DNA of 64,000 nt from Phalacrocorax aristotelis (Eukaryota > Chordata > Aves > Suliformes > Phalacrocoracidae), in contig NC_134277.1 of assembly GCF_949628215.1 (NCBI RefSeq), positions 127,953,463-128,017,462 on the forward strand. The letters run 5' to 3'. The notes under the pieces were generated by a model. It was not told the DNA's origin. It ran no database searches and saw only the letters and a list, made by a program, of their open reading frames with translations. Made by a program: the position numbers and the translations under genes. Of this stretch, positions 48,718 to 60,581 are shown one piece after another; the first letter of the stretch is position 1, and each line of letters opens with the position of its first letter.

Positions 48718-51700
48718 CTATTTAAAGAGCCATGTTACTGCACTGAGAACTTATCGCATTTGGCTTTAGTACTGTTTCTATCTTTCCCTACCATTATTAA
48801 CTTTTTTTAAAATTTAAAAGCACTAAAAAAAGTGTTCATCACCATTATCAAGTTTCTTTACATTCAATTCCCTTCTGACACGTTAAGGCAGGAAAAACGA
48901 CTTTCACAGCATTCCTCAAATTCAATTACATTTGGATCATAAAATTTCAATAATCCCTAGCCTCTTTGCAGACTAGACCTCACTTTGACTTGATTTTTGA
49001 CTGGCCTAAGGGCTCTTTAACAGATCATTTTGTACTGCAAACTAGGAAGAGTATTGATCTTCTTAAAGACAGCACATGTTACCTGGAAGCACTCCTGTGA
49101 CTAGAAAACCTCTCACATAACCTGGGAAGTCCAGGTGTTGGCAGAACATCATGATTCAAAGAGTCCAAATGTAAACAGGCCACTTAAGTTGACAGTTATG
49201 ATTTAAACCTTCAAAAAGGTTTGCAAAGATTTGCTTGTACATGCTGATGCTATTGAAAAAGATCAAATAAGACTTGAAATGCCAGGTGATGATTTATGGA
49301 CATAACTATTAAAAATGTGTAAGCACCTTGTACTTCATACATACCAAAACTACAAGATTGTAGAATTAAAAATTCTGTTCTGTGCTGCCTTAGGACATTA
49401 TATTTGTCAAAATCAGATAGATCAGAAAACCTTTTATTCTACCAGTAAGTCATTTTAATGTTATAGCAATATAAATGAAAACCCCACAGTGTAACAATGA
49501 ACCTGGATAAAAGTGACTTCCATCTCCCAGCTGCTTACTTTACTCACTGAACCTTGTTTTGGGTGAATAGCTTTCATTTTTCCTTTTTGCTCTTGAACAA
49601 AGCATTTCCGTAAGACATTTTCAATCGATTTCATACCGAAAACAGGCTAAGGCGTGTTCCCACACCACCTCTTTATGTGATGTGTAAAGCTGAGTAAAAC
49701 TCAAAAGTCTCTGAGACTAGGTGATATAACTGCCCCTTTTTAGCCTTGAAACCTCATATGGTTATTAGCCTTCCCCATTTAAATTAAACAGTTGCATTTT
49801 CCACTTGAGTTTTTTCAACCGAATGACAAGCTGATCACTCAGAATATGTTGAGATATCATAAAAGGCTCAGCAAGCCATGGCTAGAACATGCTGCCTATA
49901 ATACAGTGACTTTCTCCCACTAGAACATTTTGGGGTAGGCTAAGACCTATGAAAGTTAAGATTTCACTTTTTTAATTACAGTTCCCTCTTCTTCTTCCTA
50001 GCAAATTATTTCCTCTCTCATCCATCATTAACTTATCATTATTCCTGGTGCATTCACCTTACTCTCTCCCACTGATGGGTTTCCACAACACTCGTTTAAC
50101 AGTTAACATTAAGTAGAAATGTTTCTCAGAATATCTTTGGAAAACTGACTTTTCCAAAATGCAGAGTACAAAACAAGACTGAACATTTCCATCTGATCAG
50201 AGATGAATATGGGAACAGTGCTGTTACCGATGCAGCGCTATGATACTGACAAAAGGAAATAACAGCTGGAGTACCTGATTTTGCACCAGCTGAAGAAGAG
50301 AAAGAAAAGAATAACTTTAAATTTACACGGGCCTCTAATTAAAGTGATACAGATCAACAAAACTGGAAAACTTTCAAAGACATTACAAGGTAAGAGGGAA
50401 CATTCATCCATGCAGACAAGATGATGCACGAAGAGCACTGGTGGTCCAAGGAGTTGCAGGCAACATCTGCTTTGTCACCTCTAATCCTTCCCAAGTGCCA
50501 CAGGCTTAAAGTTAACCTCCAAAGGTGTGTGTTTGTCCTTGCCTTTTAAAAGACTCCTTCCCTAACATATGGGATATGAAGTGATTTGAATACACATCTT
50601 TGATTTTGAACTAGCTCCTCAATGGTTTTAGAAATGCACTGAAATCAACAGCATCTCTACACTCCTGAAAACCTGGACCCCATCTATAAAAGATACTGAC
50701 AGTGCTTTACTATGAGTAATAGGCAACTCCTGTGTAGAAAGGAAGCTGTGTTATAGGAGTTCAAACACAGCTCAGCCTTGATGTCCCTGATTTTACAGAC
50801 TCTTCGGCATACCTTGAATGGTAAGAATGCAAAACAACATTAACACATATTGACTAAGTCCAGGACTTGGGCTTAAGGCTCTCGATCCAAGAGCTGGTAT
50901 CTACAGAAAAAAGTGAAGTATGCTTATGCTCCATAATATTTAGGGATTCAAGCCTCAGGTTAGAAAAACAAATTCATACTATATTTGGTGCAATATCCTG
51001 ACTTCAAGTGAAGACTCAGGTGGTGAACAGCATTGGGAGCATATGTACTTGTTTCCTAGCAGCTGATTCCCATAAACCTCCATATGGCTTTTTAAATACA
51101 GTTCCTAACAATAATAGAAGTTTACAGTTCCTTTACATCTGGCAATAGTGTAGATTTTATTGGCAAAGACATTACTATATTTAAATAGGGATTTCTTAAT
51201 ATTGGTTAATTTTTATGTGTGACTTATTTTAAAAGAATCCTTATTCTGTGCTGTCAAACCCTTTCAAATGGATGGTCGTAAATGACACAGGCAGAGATTA
51301 AGAGGTTACTACCCCTTATGTGAGGTATAGCTACTGACCACAAGTCCACTGTAATTCATTGGACTATAAAATAAAATCATGGTGAAGACTCCAATCTATT
51401 TCACTTTGTTACTGAAACAGAGTAGGAGAGTATTCAGGATCAGTTACCGTGTCTCTGCTGGGGAATGCTGATGACCTCCAAGTAAAGGGCAATATTTTAA
51501 ACCTTTCAAAACAGATTCCTTGCCACCCATTTGGTCACCCAGAGAGCCTGAACATCAGCAGCATGCGTACACATAATCTCTGCTCTTTTCAACACAAGGC
51601 TACCCTTAAAGCATCCAGCCACACTTTAAATGCATATGTCATTTTAGTTTCTCCATTAAATATGAATGTTTAGCTATTATTAGCTAAGCCATTAAGCCCT

Positions 51701-54059
51701 AGCTGTCACTCTACAGAAAATGTTATGGGTATGTGCTGTTGCCTGTACTTTCATTCTCTTCCTGTGCTTTTCTTGCTGCACTTTAAATTTTTAATTAATA
51801 AAATCTAAGTCATCAGAGAAAACTGACAATACAAGACCTACTTCAATCAGTCAGCTATTCACTATAGTACATTATTAGAAAGCATCCTCTGGGTCCTTTC
51901 CAAAAGTCAACAGACACAACATAAGGACAAAGTTATCTATGTATTAGTTTCCGACTGGTGAAAAGTCTCTAGGATCCAACAGCATTGTACCTCTTTTATT
52001 ATTTTTTTAAATTAGCACCAGAATAGAAAAATAATGCTGTACTGAGGTTCTACAAAAGGTACCAGAGAATGATGCAATGACTCAGTAAGACAGTCCATGG
52101 AAAGTTAATCACCCCAAGGCAGGAGTACAGATTTTCAAAGATAAAAGTAAGGTTTCCTTTTAGCTGAGCTCAAACAAGAAAGGGTTTCTTGAAGCTTCAA
52201 ATCCAAAGGCCTGAAATACTGTAGATCAGAAACATTACAAGAACATTTCTACATAAATCACTTGGACATACTCTTCCTAATTTAAAGGCTTATGTTTTCT
52301 GCTCCCTGAGAAATCAGGTGCCCTTTCCTATTCTTTCAACCTTAAGCATTAGTGAGCCGCTGCTAGAAAGATGCTAAGATCCACTTCCCTTTGGCACAGT
52401 AGCATTCCCCAGGATTTACCACCATAATACACATCCTGTTAAGTGTTCTTGAGATATCTGCAGTCATTTTTTTTTCCTTTTTAAAAGAAACTAAAAAATA
52501 CCCCTCTTCCTTAAGATATCCAGGCAAGTAGGGTATAGTAAAGTAAATAAAGTGAGAGATTGTCTTTAATCTTACCCATCAGGCCGTCAAACATCAGGGC
52601 TAAATTAGTTGTCTGGGCTTCTCTTTTTAGTAAAGCAGCAGGAAAGTTAACACCAGAAAGGGAGAGATGCCATCCTTAGATAGTTATTTAACACAGTAAA
52701 AATTATTCACCTTCTGGAAATACCTCTTTTTTGACCTGTAAGCTAGACCAGTAGCTTGGACAATAAGCCTCATGTCTGTATGGCTCCAGTTAGGTGAGCT
52801 GAACACCCCTCTGAAGAAAACTATTAAACTGGGAATACCAAAAAAAGGGAATTTTTTTTCCTTCTTCAGGTTTTCTATGGAAAAAGCAAGAAACCACAAG
52901 ACCCTTTACAACAAAAATCAAGCCAGGTCTGTGCTATAAGACGCTACTGATCACAGCTGTACTGATTAGTAGAATCAATCAAAAAATGCTGCCAATCTGG
53001 CGTTAGCACTGTCCCAGTTAGCCACAAATAGATCTTCAGCATTGTTAAGCTACCAAGATATTGAAAATAACTTGTTCGTATTTAACAAGGGGTGAAACAC
53101 AGGGAAGAGAGTCAGGGCCTCCAGGGCTTTGCCCTCCATGCAGCAGCTTCCCATGTCAAATTCTATCATTGGAATTTGGTAGCATTTCCTACACATCCCC
53201 CCCAGAGATACGAGGAACATAATGAGATGAAGCAGTAAGAAATAACTGCTGACTGGTTTTTGCTCTGCAGAATGGTGAAATAATACGGATTTTTTTTTTT
53301 AACTAAAAGTTGTACAGAAGTTGGAATATTTCAGAAATTAATACAACCAATATCTTCAATGATCTTGCAAACAAACTTTTATGATTTTAAATTATTTGTG
53401 CAGAAAAATTTTGCTAAACTCATACCAATAATTAAAACGTACAGGACAAAATGGTTCTCCTCCTGTCTTTTTTTTTATTTTTAGGAATTATGATTAAAAT
53501 TATTAAAATTTATGCTATTTTGGAAACACAAACTATTATTATTAATAATAACCAGACATCTTGCATTAAATAAAAAAAGAACTTTAAAGAACTTAAATTC
53601 TGTGCTGTTATCTTTTGCTAAATCCATTACTGGGAGTTCCATTTCTGGGAGTCTACACTTGTTTCTCTTATGCCATTAAAAGCTTCCAAAGAAGTCACCA
53701 AATATTACACAAAGGATGAGGGACACAGTCTTTCCTGACTAATTAAAAATGCACAATGGGTGTCCCAGACATACCAAAGTTTGCTGTGATTTTGCACTTG
53801 AGACATTATGGTTGTCTACCGTGCAATTTTTGTATTTATTAATAATTTCAGACATTCTGTCTCCGTACTCAATTTTGAAAATGCTTGAGCTCCTTTTATA
53901 GTAACTTAGTTAAATCGTGTGTTCAATCTAAGATTGGTGTCTGATATTTACAGGCAGTGATTCAGACTTCATAAATCAGAATTTTCTCTGCTTAATACCT
54001 TAGATTAGAGTTGTTATTAAAAAAATAAAGCCAAATTATACAGAAACAAACTGCCTTAC
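48718..54059 (-). other. ASPH: ASPH intron, 5.3 kb
   Basis: AT-rich intronic sequence between the SLEKNW and ELVK exons. No recognisable repeat longer than homopolymer tracts and no supported coding exon on either strand. Confidence 0.85.
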
Positions 54060-54197
54060 CTTCACCAGTTCTGTGTAACCAGTTTCCCTTGCTGTCCACC
54101 AAGGTTGAGCTTTTAGTCCCTTGACGTTGTAGAGGGAGCGCTGCCAAACTGATGCAAAATGACCTCTTTGGTATCCAAGTTCATACCACTTGTATGC
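54060..54197 (-). CDS. ASPH: ASPH coding exon linking the TPR region to the oxygenase domain
   Basis: This 138-bp, phase 0/0 exon (46 codons) reads AYKWYELGYQRGHFASVWQR, then SLYNVKGLKA and QPWWTARETGYTELVK. The acceptor TTTTAG lies above 54197 and the donor GTAAGG just below 54060. The first part completes the TPR helices (human residues from 543). The QPWW motif marks entry into the catalytic domain. The codon frame is intact and only a few substitutions separate it from the mammalian protein. Confidence 0.96.
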
Positions 54198-54967
54198 CTA
54201 AAAGATTGTGGTTGTTAACAACCAAATTCATATCAGCCAAGCTCCCACAGAAAAAAAAACACTTGTGTTTTTTTGGTAAGGTAATAGACTGTCTTCTTTT
54301 GATGCCTGGGTTATTCTTCTAATGTAATGTAATAACGAACACTTCAAGGAAATAAACCAAAACAAACCCAAAAAACCCCAACTAGCAATCCCAAAATAGT
54401 TCAGTTGGCCAAGGCTGTCCAATCCAACATTAGCAAAATTGGATAATCTTCTCACAACCATTCATATCAAATATTGGTCAGTAATCTAGATGCTGTCCTT
54501 GGACTTGGGAGATCCAATTGTCTGTCATCTTCGACAACCTTGTTTTCTCTCTGTTTCAATTCTCTGCCTATGAATTAAAGATGACTGCCTTCTGCTGCCA
54601 ATGGAGATGCTGTGGTAATGAAAACAGTGCTGAGTTTATGGATCTAAACTGTTACATAATTACCTAATACATATATGCACTTCACTTTCTTCAAATATTT
54701 GTTGCCACACTAGAATTTAGCTGATGCTACTAATTTTTCTTGTCCCTTCCCTTTATTTGACATGGTAGAAACCTACTGAGCTTAATACCAGACCCTTGTT
54801 TGTCTTACTCTCCCTTTCCACAATTTGCTTTACCACTATATAACAGCAAAACAATGCCCTGCAAAGGAAGAAAATAGGACACTTAGGAAAAAAGATCCAG
54901 AATGAATTGCACCGTGATGAAGGCTACATGCAGCTGCCTCCGTCCTGTCCAGCATTGCTGCTACAGC

Positions 54968-55437
54968 TACATTGAGTTGCTGGAGCGTGTCCAGAGAAGG
55001 GCAACGAAGCTGGTGAAGGCTCTGGAGAACAAGTCTTTTGAGGATAGCTTGAGGGAACTGGCGTCATTTAGTCTGGAGAAGAGGAGGCTGAGGGGAGACC
55101 TTATCACTGTCTACAACTACCTGAAAGGAGGTTGTACTAGGTGGGTGTTGGTCTCTTCTCCCAGGTCACTAGCAGTAGAACAATAGGAGATGACTTAAAG
55201 CTGCGTTGGGGGCAGTTTAGATTGGATGTTAGGAAAAATTTCTTCACTGAAAGAGTTGTCAGGCATTGGAACAGACTGCCCAGAGAGGTGGTGCAGTCAC
55301 CATCCCTGGTGGTGCTCAACAAACATGTAGATGTGGCACTTCAGGACATGGTTTAGGAGATATGGTAGTGTTGGGTTGACGGTTGGTCTTGATGATCCTA
55401 GAGGTCTTTTCGAACCTTAATGATTCTATGATTCTAT
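54968..55437 (+). repeat. CR1 LINE, 3' 470 bp
   Basis: The truncated copy starts at [20 protein letters not shown], continues [17 protein letters not shown] and [19 protein letters not shown], and ends with AACCTTAATGATTCTATGAT at about 55.43 kb. One frame break lies near 55140. It is antisense to ASPH and about 440 bp from the solo LTR. Confidence 0.92.
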
Positions 55438-55880
55438 GAATATTTTAGACAACACAAAAAAAATCCCAGATGTGACAGCTAAGTAGGGAGATAGGAGGTA
55501 AGAAGTCCAGAGCAGAGGGACTGAAGCAGGCAGCAATCCCTTGAAGAGAAACCATCCAAAAATCTCTTTACTTCAAGTCGTGCAGTCTCTCTCTAGCTAC
55601 ACCACTTGAAATTCACTCCCTCCCAAGCCTGCAACCTATCCAATTCACCTCCACCTAAATGTCACTCAACCAAACCTGGACCGTGTTCCATATCCCTTCA
55701 CCCAACCTGATATTTCTTCTTATCTCACTCTACATAAAACAGGCTATAATTTCACCCTTGTGCTTCCAGTTAATAATGCTCCTGTTACACCTTGCCATTA
55801 GCCACCTTCCCTTGCCAAGTTATCCTCAAAAAACCCCAAATACTCGACTTTTCTTTCCAGCAGGAGTATGGAAAATCTGG

Positions 55881-56475
55881 TGTGCTTCTTTTGGCTAGGA
55901 TAGAGTTAATTTTCTTCATAGTAGCTAGTATGGGGTTATGTTTTGTATTTGTGCTGAAAACGGTGTTGACAACACAGTGATGTGTTTGTTATTGCTGAGC
56001 AGTGCTTACACAGAGCCAAGGCCTTTTCTGCTCCTCACCCCATCAGTGAGTGGGCTGGGGGTGCACAAGACCTTGGGAGGGGACACAGCTGGGACAGCTG
56101 ACCCCAACTTAACCAAAGGGATATTCCATACCATATGATGTCATTCTCAGCCTGTAAAGATGAGGGAAGAAGAAGGAAGAGGGGGGGACGTTTGGAGTTA
56201 CAGCGTTTTGTCTTCCTAAGTAACCGTTACGCATGATGGAGCCCTGCCTTCCTGGAGATGGCTGAACACCTGCCTGCCCATGGGAAGTAGTGAATGAATT
56301 CCTTCTTTTGCTTGCTTATGTGCACGGCTTTTTGTTTTACCTACTAAACTGTCTATCTCAATCCATGAGTTTTATCACTTTTACCCTTCAAACTCTCCCG
56401 CACCCCATCCCACCAGTGGGGAGTGAGTGAGTGGCTGGGTGGTGCTTAGTTGCCAGCTGGGATTAAACCACAACA
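55881..56475 (-). mobile_element. Solo ERVL-type endogenous retrovirus LTR with target-site duplication
   Basis: A 595-bp element is bounded by TG...CA on both strands: TGTGCTTC at the left, CCACAACA at the right. It is flanked by a perfect 5-bp direct repeat, TCTGG (55876-55880 and 56476-56480). On the minus strand it opens TGTTGTGGTTTAATCCCAGC, which I recognise as a widespread avian LTR of the ERVL class; the exact family name is not certain. No internal gag or pol sequence is present, so it is a solo LTR left by recombination. It has the same orientation as ASPH transcription. Confidence 0.92.
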
Positions 56476-58451
56476 TCTGGACAAGATGAACACTGTCTGC
56501 AGTAGTCATTCAGGGAAACTACCATGCCAGAATGCTAACTATTTAAATTGTTATTTGTTTTTCAATTATAGTAATTTCTCCTATTCTAACTCACTAGTAT
56601 ATGACAGTTGTCCATTAATCTGCCCACATTTGACATGAAGGCTAAAACAAAAGACTTATCGAGACAAAAACCACAGGACTTAAGCTAAAAAAGAATCACT
56701 TTATGTATGGGGTCTAATGGAAAGCGAAACATATGATCAGTTAAACATATCTCTAGAAGAACAATTCATGTCAGCTTATTTTTTATGTTTACCTTGACAC
56801 CAGTGAACTAGAAGGAAAAACAAAACTTTTTTGGATTACAAATCAGCCACGAGAACAGTGTGTGACTTGCTAAGACTTATTTAGTCTTAGCAGTCAGTCA
56901 GTCAAGAAAACAAAAAGCTATTGGAAATTCTTCATGTCATGGATTATTTTAAAAATTTCCAGGTGTCATCTTAGAGATCTTTCATTTCAGATATAAGGTA
57001 TGAAATGAATTTGGGTGGTTTTGTCTTCAAATTTTTACAGAAGTCTCTACATTGTAACCATAGATCATATTTTGAGAGTCTGTAAATTTTCTTCCAGCGT
57101 CTAAAAAATGTGGTACTCTGATCTTCATAACTCTCTTGAAGTATCTTGAAGCTGCAATAAATTTTGCCTTACAGTATTTATCTGAAGTACAGAAAAACAG
57201 TGTGGATGAAGACGGTAACAGCAGGCCATATATAACTTCCCTCTTTTTTTCTCTAGAGAAGCTTTGTAAAATTGTGTATGGGTCATGAACAAAAAAAAAC
57301 GTATTACCTTTGGGTAATACATAGTATATCTTTAAATTTTGATGTTATCTTGGTTAAGCCTCTGAAATGGAAGCATTATGATTTATAACTTATGTTCCCC
57401 AAGATGTAAGTTGTAATAGCACTGGGATATCAATAGATCATTCATGCTGACTGCCTGCATTCATTTGCAATGTCTGGAGTTCGCCCAAATGATAAGGGGG
57501 ATGAATTACTTGTTTCAGCCACTGACTGATGAGTATGAATGTTACTGCTCTTTAAGATCCATCAGCTATAATCACGATGTATAATACTGTTAATCCTTAT
57601 CTATTAGAAGATTTGTGCTATGACGTTTTGAGCATTGAGTACGGTTAGGTTGCCTTGCTCATCCTTTCCAGTCCTGAGTTTCCAAGAGAAACCCTTCTTT
57701 TAACACACAAATCTTGGCAGCTGAAAGACTAAATAATGACCACTGTACTATTCAGGACAGCTACAACAGTACAGCTACTTTTCCAGGAAAGTAATTGTTT
57801 GAGACACACTCAGTTTATAAATTCTGTGTGAACAGCACTTTGTTCTATAATACCTTCCACAGTTCTAATTTATCTTGTTTTAATTCAATCTGGCATTTTA
57901 TCAAATTATAGTTGGAAAGGGCATACTCAACGCTGTTTCCCTAACACTTACAAGACCACATTCATAATTCCTAATTTAGGTCTAATAGATGAATATCTCC
58001 CTTCAACAAACCTTCAGTGATAGCAATTTCACATGTTCCTTAAATATTGATCTGGTTCCTTGATTAAATCTTGCAGTTCAGCAAGTCTAGCAAGGTCAGT
58101 GAGAAAAATTTAGCTTAACAGTGGACTTTCCAGTGATAAATTTAAAAGTCTTCTCTATGCCAAGAAGTTAATTTGTCATTGATTAAAACTTTTTCTACAG
58201 CAGATTTGACCATTAACTCCATAAACATTAACACATAATTATCCTGGGGATTGGGATGATATACGTTAATTACATCTGTGTGGTATCTTTAGTCAAACAT
58301 TGTAATGGGATGCTCCAGGCTCAATCATTCAATGCAGAATACCCCACAGAAGCATACAGGGATTTCCTTTTTGGTCTTCTGTTGAGAGAAGGACAGACAG
58401 AGTCAGACAGAGAGACAGTATGCGCACAAGCAGATGCTGCATGTCATAGCC

Positions 58452-58591
58452 TGACGATATTCAAGAAGCACTTGGACAACGCCCTCGGACACATGGTGTG
58501 AATTTTGGGGTTGTCCTGTGCAGGGACAGGAGTTGGGCTTGATGCTCCTTGTGGGTTCCTTCCAACTCAGGACATTCTATGATTCTATGAT
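58452..58591 (+). repeat. CR1 3' tail fragment
   Basis: This 140-bp fragment encodes FKKHLDNALGHMV, then runs through GTTGGGCTTGATGCTCC and ends in ATTCTATGATTCTATGAT. The GGACATTCTATG junction and the CTTGTGGGTTCCTTCCAAC stretch mark a different CR1 subfamily from the other copies. Confidence 0.85.
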
Positions 58592-59026
58592 ATGTGTGTT
58601 TACACAGAGAATGAGGCCAACTAATTCTCACTTGTAAATGAACTTTTATATTAAAAAAACATGATTGGAAGAATATTTTATTGTACTTTCAGAGAAGACA
58701 ATCTAAAAACACTGATATCACTACATTTCAATGTATGTATAAGGTATTGTAATAAAAGTTCCACTTCTCATAAAAAAAAGAAAATTAACCTGATGAACTA
58801 GGCTTAAGAAAGATCACCAATATAGGCTTCATTTTACTCCATCTGTATATAGTTCATGTTGGAGAACTGCCTACCGACTGCGCCAAGATACCCAAGAGGT
58901 CAGCATTCTTTACAGTATTTTAGGTATCAATATTTCAGACCTATTACTGGATAACTCATTAGAAAGCAGTTCCATTATGCTTTTTTATTCTTATTCTTTT
59001 CACATTTCCCATCCAGGAACCTGAGT

Positions 59027-59090
59027 AGGGGTTTTTTGGGGGGTGGGTTGGGTTTTTTTTTTGTGTGTGGGTTTTTTTTTCTTGTTTTTA
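59027..59090 (+). repeat. G/T-rich tract
   Basis: GGGGTTTTTTGGGGGGTGGG followed by TTGGG and T-runs. It resembles the tract at 39.3-39.5 kb in composition and strand. Confidence 0.8.
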
Positions 59091-59851
59091 AAATTCATAC
59101 CCACAGTAAAGTTCATTACTAATAACAGTCTTCAGCAAAATCCCACGGCAACAGTGCTAATTCACACATTTAAATTTGGTTTCTAGATTAAATTTGTTTT
59201 TAAATAAACAAATAAAACAATTTTTTTAAATAAACACATTGGAAACACTTATGGTTCTCAGTTGCATATGTTTGCTTTCGTTAGGCCCTCAACAGATTTT
59301 TTGCACAGATCTCTGCTTTTCTGATCTGTTTGCTACTTTAATTATTGAACAAATACCTTTACTCAGTCCACACATTCAGTCATCTCATGGTCTTCTTTTA
59401 TCACATACTTATTGGTGCTCAAGGTCACTTTGGGAAAGAAAGGAGCTTTACAAAACACTGTTATGACAGAGCTATGAGAGAACTTCTATTCAGTGATATA
59501 CATGTAATTGGTTTTTTTTTTAACTGGTTAAAAATTTGTTGTAAGTGGTAGGAGCAGAAAACAGATTCTAAAAACACCTTCACTGAATTTTTGAAAACTG
59601 TTTGGTCCCTCGCTTCAAACTACCCCAAGCACGCTTCAGAAGTTTAGGTTAGCTCTAAAGCTAAGAGATTGTATTGTCACACCAACGGCAGATTTTTGAT
59701 GTTGCTCATCTTGACCTCTACACACATATGCTGGATTGTTATTGCAATAGGACTACTCATGTTTTCAATATTGAGCCCATGCTTAAAAGTTTATCTGGAT
59801 TCTGCAGTGCAGAGTTGTAGACTTTAAAGCAAGAACACGTTAAATGTGTAC

Positions 59852-59941
59852 CTCTTTGTCTCCCATCCTCTGCAAGGCATCACCCAGATGAAAATAAAAG
59901 CGTCCATCATTTGTGCCGGGATCACCAGACTCTAGTCCTTC
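59852..59941 (-). CDS. ASPH: ASPH coding exon: TPR segment
   Basis: This 90-bp exon of 30 codons reads EGLESGDPGTNDGRFYFHLG and DALQRMGDKE, with a TTTTTTAG acceptor and a GTACAC donor on the minus strand. It is a phase 0/0 exon in the tetratricopeptide-like region just before the catalytic domain (human residues about 513-542). It is separated from the upstream exon by 541 bp. Confidence 0.96.
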
Positions 59942-60482
59942 CTAAAAAAAAAGAAATATATGAGACAAACTTCAGTAGGACTTCTAAAATGTTCATTTGA
60001 TTACTGTAAATAGGCGGATAATTCTATGCAAGAGACAGGCTATGAAATATAACCACCATGGCAACCCAGAACTTAGGTTGAATGAATACTATACTTCAGT
60101 AAAAAGACATTGCCATGGCCTCTTCTGTCAGTCACTCCAAGACAGAGGTTTATTCAGAGATGGACACTTGCCCGACACTATATACATTTAAACAAAACCT
60201 TAAGTTTGCAGCATACTGCCAAACTCAAAACAATTTGAGACTCTCAGCTGTGTACTTAGGGTTAACCACTAATAAAACAAATACTTCATGTTTAAGACTT
60301 GATGAGTCTCAATGTACAAGCTTATTCTAGTTCATAGGCAGTGACAGAGAAATAAAACTCCAACATGTAACTTAAACTGTGATTTGTGATTAGTATGCTT
60401 CTACCATGACATGATTTATACATTCCAATTTTATTTTTCACAAGTAGAGTATTTACTGAAGGTGAGAAAAAAAAAGTTGTAC

Positions 60483-60581
60483 CTTTAGATAGGGTATGCT
60501 CTCTGCTATCTTGTTTTCTGCCTTCAGGATGAAGCCGTAATGTACTTTGGCAAAGCCATCATTTGGAGCTAGGCTTAGAAC
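60483..60581 (-). CDS. ASPH: ASPH coding exon: TPR segment (most upstream exon in the window)
   Basis: This 99-bp exon of 33 codons reads VLSLAPNDGFAKVHYGFILK and AENKIAESIPYLK. The acceptor AACAG lies above 60581 and the donor GTACAA below 60483. It is a tetratricopeptide-type helix pair matching human residues about 480-512. The exon that should precede it was not found between 60582 and 64000, so the remaining two thirds of ASPH (membrane anchor, junctin-like and acidic regions, first TPRs) lie to the right of the window. Confidence 0.96.

Larger units (their letters stand above)
54198..59851 (-). other. ASPH: ASPH intron, 5.7 kb
   Basis: The intron holds a CR1 piece (54968-55437), a solo ERV LTR (55881-56475), a short CR1 tail (58452-58591) and a G/T-rich tract (59027-59090). 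The other stretches are featureless AT-rich sequence. Confidence 0.85.

Noticed and set aside
55881..56475. A provirus with internal genes next to the LTR
   Set aside because: Both target duplications abut the single LTR directly and no second LTR or gag/pol sequence is present nearby.
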